The notes under the pieces are model-generated. The model was not told the DNA's origin. It was given only the letters and a program-made list of their open reading frames with translations, and made no database searches. Shown in pieces: positions 59,247 to 64,000 of a stretch of 64,000 bases of DNA. Positions within the stretch are counted from its first letter, which is position 1, and each line of letters starts with the position of its first letter. The position numbers and the translations under genes are program-made. Origin of the DNA: Petrosia ficiformis (lineage: Eukaryota; Porifera; Demospongiae; Haplosclerida; Petrosiidae); assembly GCA_947044365.1 (NCBI GenBank), contig OX345636.1, positions 12,295,309 through 12,359,308 of the forward strand, in the 5' to 3' direction.

Positions 59247-60050
59247 TTAATTACTCTCAGATGTGTCAATAATTCCAGCTGCACGGAATCCATTGATTAG
59301 GATGTCAGGTCGAGATGAAAGGAAATCGCACATTTCTATAGCCCACTTGCAATTGGACACCAAAGGTTTCATTACTGTGAGTCTCATGTCAACAGGCTCC
59401 TCGACTCCATCTTCTAATTGCTGCAAGATAATGTTGGCATACCACTCTTGAAACTTGCGTTTCATAAAATCTTTTGTTGGCTTATTCGCACTCAAGTCTA
59501 GAGGCTGGAGCCGATCTGTACAATTGGCAGGCACAAGCATGTAGAATATGTTGTTATCAGTGAGCATCTTGAAAATATTTGGTCGGCACTGCAGTCAAAA
59601 ATCACCAGTGCTGGGTGTGATGCATCCAGACCAAGCTCTTTTCTCTTTTCAGACACGTAAGGCAAAATTATATATTTAACATAATTGATCATGGTTGTTT
59701 CATTGCTTCAAGTGGTTCACAGAAAATGTTAGATGCCAATCCTTTGGAAACTGCACAGCTTTTGGCAAACACCTCGGCGTTGTTCCTTGATATATAACCT
59801 GAGGAGGAAGGAAATAGCCTGTAAGGGAAGAAGCAAACACAAAAGTGATTTCTCTTTTGTCATCTAATGCTGCTATTTCCACTCTCTTAGTTCCTCTTTT
59901 CTCCATAGTCCAATTGGCATTGGGCACGATTTTCATGCCGGTCTGGTCCCAGTTGACGATTAAAGAGTCTGGGATATCTTCCATTTTCATAACGGAGTAG
60001 ACTTCAACAAGATAATTACTTCTTACATTCTCGAACTCTGACGGTACCAC
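59247..60050 (-). pseudogene. Pogo/Tigger-type DDE transposase remnant
   Basis: Three frames on the - strand: IVNWDQTGMKIVP (first catalytic Asp, DDE_1 family) at 60050-59700, PALVIFDCSADQ (second Asp) at 59692-59498, and VPANCTDRLQPLDLSANKP with MKRKFQEWYA at 59567-59247. Frameshifts near 59695 and 59570 separate them. The N-terminal DNA-binding part is cut off at 60050 by the LTR of the BEL/Pao element; the rest of the gene should lie beyond the right edge of the window. Confidence 0.75.
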
Positions 60051-60395
60051 TGTTGCGTCCTTTCTTGAAATCTATGCACTAGTAGAAGTGTCTATAGGCT
60101 GGGTATGACTAAACCCAAACTGCATGCAACTTAACAATGAATGGAGTAAGGAAGTTCTTGACTCAATTTTCATACAACATGAACATGACTGACTGTAACA
60201 CACAAAACATTAGCATACATGTGATGAGGGCCTCTGGGGCCAGTAACAGAACAAAAGTAAGTATAACATGAACAAAAATGAGGCTATGAGGGTGAAAATA
60301 AAATTAAGTATTTAACACATAGGAAATAGAGATTACATTACATTAATAAAATAATTTCAGAGTTTCTCTTAAATGGGACAGTCTGCACACGAACA
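60051..60395 (-). repeat. Probable 3' LTR of the BEL/Pao element
   Basis: Starts TGTTCGTGTGCAGAC just after the GACCGCAGGTCTTGGCCGCC stretch typical of BEL/Pao 3' ends, and stops at GGACGCAACA, giving TGTT...AACA termini over 345 bp. The other LTR lies outside the window, so the borders are inferred. Confidence 0.6.
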
Positions 60396-60433
60396 TACCG
60401 GCGGCCAAGACCTGCGGTCTTCAAATTCAATAT

Positions 60434-61720
60434 TTAATCTGGAGCAAGTAACAGGGCAAGTTTAGTTACAGGCCTCTTGTATAGTCCAGTACTTGTCTTA
60501 ACTGTCGCAACACGAACAAATCCATCACCACCGGGGTGTACCTGTGTTACTCTGGCGAGTGGCCATTTGGTTGGTATGAGGTTATCCTCTTGTAAGATTA
60601 CAACGTCACCGACTTGAATGTTGCGTGACGGATACTTCCACTTATTATGACGTCTTAATGATGATAGATATTCACTTGACCATCTATTCCAGAAGTGACG
60701 GACAATCGATTGACAGAGGTACCAACGTTTTAACAAGGAGAGTGTGTGATAAGATACTGAGGGATCTGGTATTGATTCGAGGGGTTGTCCGATGAGGAAG
60801 TGCCCTGGAGTCAAGGCTTCAATGCCATCTTCAACATGTGGTAAAGGGGCTAGGGGTCGGCTGTTTAGACAAGATTCAATTTGTGTGAGAACTGTTGTTA
60901 ATTCCTCAAAAGTTAACTTGGTATCACCAACGATTCGCTTGAAATGAAATTTCATCGACTTCACGGCTGCTTCCCACAAACCTCCAAAATGTGGAGTTCT
61001 TTCAGGTATGAATTTCCATGCAATATTTTGAATGGAGCAAAAATCAGAAATGTCTCCTTGTGTCCTTTGTTTATTAAGGAACTCGTACATCTCTTTCAAT
61101 TCTCGGGTGGCACCAACAAAATTAGTTCCATGGTCACTTAAGATCAAGCTGGGCTTACCACGTCGAGCAGTGAATCGTCTTAGAGCAGCTATGAAAGCAT
61201 CAGTAGTCAGGTCGGAGACTGGTTCCAAGTGGACAGCCTTGACAGAGAGGGAAACAAACAAACAGATATATGCCTTTACAATCACTGGTTTTCTTACGTG
61301 AGCATACTTGACTTGGATGGGACCAGTGAAGTCAATTCCAACCTTGTCAAACACTGGACCTGGTGTGAGTCGTTCAGCCGGAAGTTGAGAAGATGGTTTG
61401 ACGGAGAATTTACAGCAAGTGATACATCCTCGCGTGATTGATCGGACTAGTTTCTTGCAACTAAGTATGTGATAGCGACGGCTAAGAGAGGCCATGAGCA
61501 GAGTGGGACCAGCATGTAACAATCTGAGGTGTTCGGAATGAATGATCAAATGAGTGAGAGGATGTTTGTGATGCAAAATAATCGGATACTTCATTGAATA
61601 GGACATTGGGGAGTATTGCTGTCTACCACCAACACGTAGCAGGCCAAAGGAATCAACCATTGGTCGCAGAGAAATAAGTGGGCTAGCTTTGTTGAGGTCA
61701 GACTTCAATTTCAATCTCAT
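60434..61720 (-). pseudogene. BEL/Pao integrase
   Basis: A 428-residue frame: zinc finger H..H..C..C (HSEHLRLLHAG, GCITCC), then the DDE core with VGIDFTGP, LSDHGTNF and TPHFGGLWEAAVKS, and the BEL-specific C-terminal part (LKRWYLCQSIVRHFWNRW, VGDVVILQED). All catalytic residues are present. A one-base shift at about 61710 separates it from RNase H. Confidence 0.85.
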
Positions 61721-63494
61721 CTTTAAAGTGATCTCGCTGAGCGATTGAGTACCAGTACCATTCAGCAGTTTGCAATTCTTTGGTAGTGAGATAAATAAGA
61801 TGACTAGGTTCTGTTCCTAGTTTACGACTACGGCAATTGTGATTGAATCTGATAATCCATGCGGTTACTCGTTTCAGTCTCGTAAATGAGGAGTAGTCAT
61901 TAATATTCAATATGCATGAAAGTGAACTCAACACAGTGTGTAGAGAAAGCTCTCTTTCTTCGCTTGTTGATTCAGAAGGAGGTAGATTGAATTGCTTAGG
62001 CCATTGTGAAGAATTGTGGTGGAGCCAGTTGGGTCCATTCCACCACAGGGTGTGATCAAGTAGCTCAGAGGGAAAGATTCCTCGTGAAGCACAATCAGCA
62101 GGATTTTGTATTCCTTCGATGTGATTCCATCTTTCAGGAGCTATGAGCTCTACAATGTAAGAGACTCGATTGCCAACATAGGTCTTGAACCTTCTGGGAT
62201 TGCCAACGAGCCAGTTCAGAACAACAGTGCTATCAGTCCAGGCATACACATCATTAAGGGGAACATCAAATATATTTTGGACATGGTAAAGCAATTGTGC
62301 CAGGAGGTAGGCTCCACATAGTTCAAGTCGAGGTATAGTTAATTTCTTGATTGGAGCTACCTTGGTCTTCGAAGTAACGAGGGAGATCCGTACCTTGCCA
62401 GATGTGTCAGTCATTCGTAGATACACTACAGCAGCATAGGCATTTTCCGAAGCGTCACTGAATCCATGTAACTCAATAGAGGCAACTTGTGATTTCTTGT
62501 CGAAATAGTATCGGGAAATATGTTTGTTTGAGAGAAGGTGGAGTTCAGAGCGCCATTGAAGCCAGTTTTCATAGATAGGATCTGGTACTAGGTCATCCCA
62601 ATCAACTTTCTGCTCCCACAACCGTTGCAATAGGATTTTCACCTTTATTGTGGTTGGAGAGAACCATCCTAGTACATCAAAGGTTTTAGCAATGTCAGAG
62701 ACTAGAACTCTTTTGGTGATGTTGTTCAGGGGTGGTAGGTTAGCAACTGTCAAGCGGAAATGATCCATGCTTGAGTTCCACTCAATACCGAGAGTCTTCG
62801 TGTATTCGACAGGAGCTGGAAGTGATTGAATGGCTGGAGTATCTTTAAGATCAGAGGGAATGTGGCTTAGGACTTCTGCTTCACTAGAATTCCATTTCCT
62901 AAGAAGGAATCCACCCTTAGAAAATAGAGAGTGCAGTTGAGCTTGTAAATCGATTGCTTCTGAGACAGAGTCGGCACCAGCTAGACAATCATCCACGTAA
63001 AACGACTGGTCAATCACTTTCACTGCGTGGGGGAATTCTGTGGCAAAATCGAGGGCATTCTGTTTCACTGCCATGTTCGCTGCAAAGGAGGAAGCAGACA
63101 CACCAAAGGTGACTCTAGTCATGCGATAGTCACAAAGAATTTCACTGGGGCTTCTCCTCCAAACGAATCTATGCAAATCACGATCATCTGGGATCAACTC
63201 TATGGCTCTATACATTTTACTGATGTCTGCGGTAAGTGCCACACGATGTAATCTGAATCTGAGAAGAACATCAATGAGGGGAGGGTGGACTGTTGGACCG
63301 ACAAGGAGAGTGTCATTCAATGAAACACCGGAAGCAGATTTTGCAGATGCGTCGAACACGACTCTGACTTTAGTGGTCGTGCTGTGTTCCTTTCGAACAG
63401 CATGCATGGGTAGATAGAAGGTGTCCTTTGGACTTTTCTGTAAATCATCTGTGGGCACTGGTTCTGCGTGGCCCATTTGAAAGTACTCTTCCAT
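61698..63494 (-). pseudogene. BEL/Pao reverse transcriptase and RNase H
   Basis: 598 residues: RVVFDASAKS and ALTADISKMYRAIEL in the RT fingers/palm, the catalytic box FYVDDCLAGAD, KTLGIEWN, and RNase H with HGFSDASENAYAA, CGAYLLAQLL and WTDSTVVLNWL. The YVDD box and D-E-D layout are typical of Pao RT/RNase H. The frame is open throughout. Confidence 0.9.
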
Positions 63495-63982
63495 GACTGT
63501 TGAGAATTCTTGGAATTGCCCTTTAGAGTAAAGTGAACGTTCAAGAGAGATAAACCTTCTAACAGTTTGTGACCTGGATTCACCAAGTGATTTGTTTTGA
63601 GGATTCTTCGGTAGTGGAACGATGAATCTACCTGTTTCAGAACGAGAATGGGTTCCTTGAAGTGACGAATGACTAACCGTTCTTCAGTAGAAAGGTTTGA
63701 GAAATCTTTAGGGTTTTCTTCGATCTCCCAGAACATACGTAATATTTCGTCTCCGGAAGTAACAGTGGAGTGATGAGAAGCAACAGAGAGGAGACTAACA
63801 GAATGATTGTTAGTTCTTCCTGTGAGAACCCATCCAAATCGAGTTTCAAAGGCAGTGGGTGTGCCATGGGGTCCGCACCGCCGGCCGTGCAGCAATACAT
63901 CTGCGTATATATCTGCGCCAAGTAGTAAATCAATCCTTCCTGGAATTCCAAAATCAGGATCAGCAAGTGAGAGATTCAACAA
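63317..63982 (-). pseudogene. BEL/Pao protease-RT junction
   Basis: IDLLLGADIYADVL and TRFGWVLTGR are the DUF1758-type protease end of BEL polyproteins. The frame shifts near 63520 into the RT frame and runs off the window at the N-terminal side. Confidence 0.75.
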
Positions 63983-64000
63983 ATGGTTCCATCTTGAACT

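Larger units (their letters stand above)
60051..64000 (-). mobile_element. BEL/Pao retrotransposon, partial at window edge
   Basis: Pol is nearly complete on the - strand, with protease end, RT, RNase H and integrase in the expected order. Only two frameshifts are visible (near 63520 and 61710), so it is a fairly young copy. It sits within the pogo-type transposase frame; the gag region and 5' LTR are beyond 64000. Confidence 0.85.

Overview
The window looks like eukaryotic, AT-rich, intron- and transposon-laden animal DNA, most likely from a sponge (demosponge). This rests on spliced metazoan coding exons with GT/AG borders, TATA boxes about 50 bp upstream of single-exon genes, very abundant ACATGTACATGT-type and (TA)n tracts, and a mix of Ty3/gypsy, BEL/Pao, Penelope-like, Crypton-like, Helitron-like and many miniature inverted-repeat elements. 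The phylum call is an inference from memory of such genomes, not a database match. Nothing prokaryotic is present.

The backbone of the left half is one conserved gene on the + strand, the CWF19L1/Drn1 orthologue (CwfJ-family spliceosome/RNA lariat factor). I can place eleven consecutive, phase-compatible exons from 4390 to 34230, encoding about 423 residues through the stop codon; the N-terminal third lies in unplaced exons (one weak candidate near 217-318) or outside the window. Its introns reach about 6.9 kb and hold other genes on the - strand: a 694-residue orphan multi-pass membrane protein (6126-8210) and an alpha-kinase (12985-13779). A secreted NHL beta-propeller gene (1707-2513, -) lies upstream of the first placed exon. 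The same introns hold a Ty3/gypsy element that has lost its integrase and sits inside an older miniature element (15957-19930), two tRNA-derived SINE-like units, a tandem pair of Helentron-like units encoding 23-residue STPR repeats (26129-27982), and a frameshifted tyrosine recombinase (29011-30189).

From 34.5 to 43.5 kb there is no conserved host gene. The region is built from four copies of a roughly 0.9-kb unit carrying a 63-67 residue basic ORF of unknown function, an inverted pair of Penelope-like (GIY-YIG) ends, several small TIR elements with recognisable target duplications (TAA, TTAA, TAACAG) and a large fold-back hairpin. The stretch 43.6-47.1 kb is nearly gene-free. An NNMT/PNMT/TEMT-like methyltransferase gene (47203-47997, +) follows, then a decayed fragment of a paralogue (49150-49303) and a frameshifted NHL pseudogene (50273-50735) whose promoter matches that of the intact NHL gene at the left end.

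From 51 kb onwards the sequence is mostly mobile DNA: a LINE 3' end, a heavily deleted Mag-like gypsy copy, two TIR elements with 9-bp target duplications (Mutator-like by that criterion) carrying CxxC zinc-binding ORFs, one of which split a second tyrosine-recombinase reading frame, a frameshifted pogo/Tigger-type transposase, and at the right edge a BEL/Pao element inserted into that transposase. Across the window at least a dozen copies or fragments of one dispersed family (family B here, ends reading GTATCCCTATGATTGCTTTG) recur, sometimes as large palindromes.
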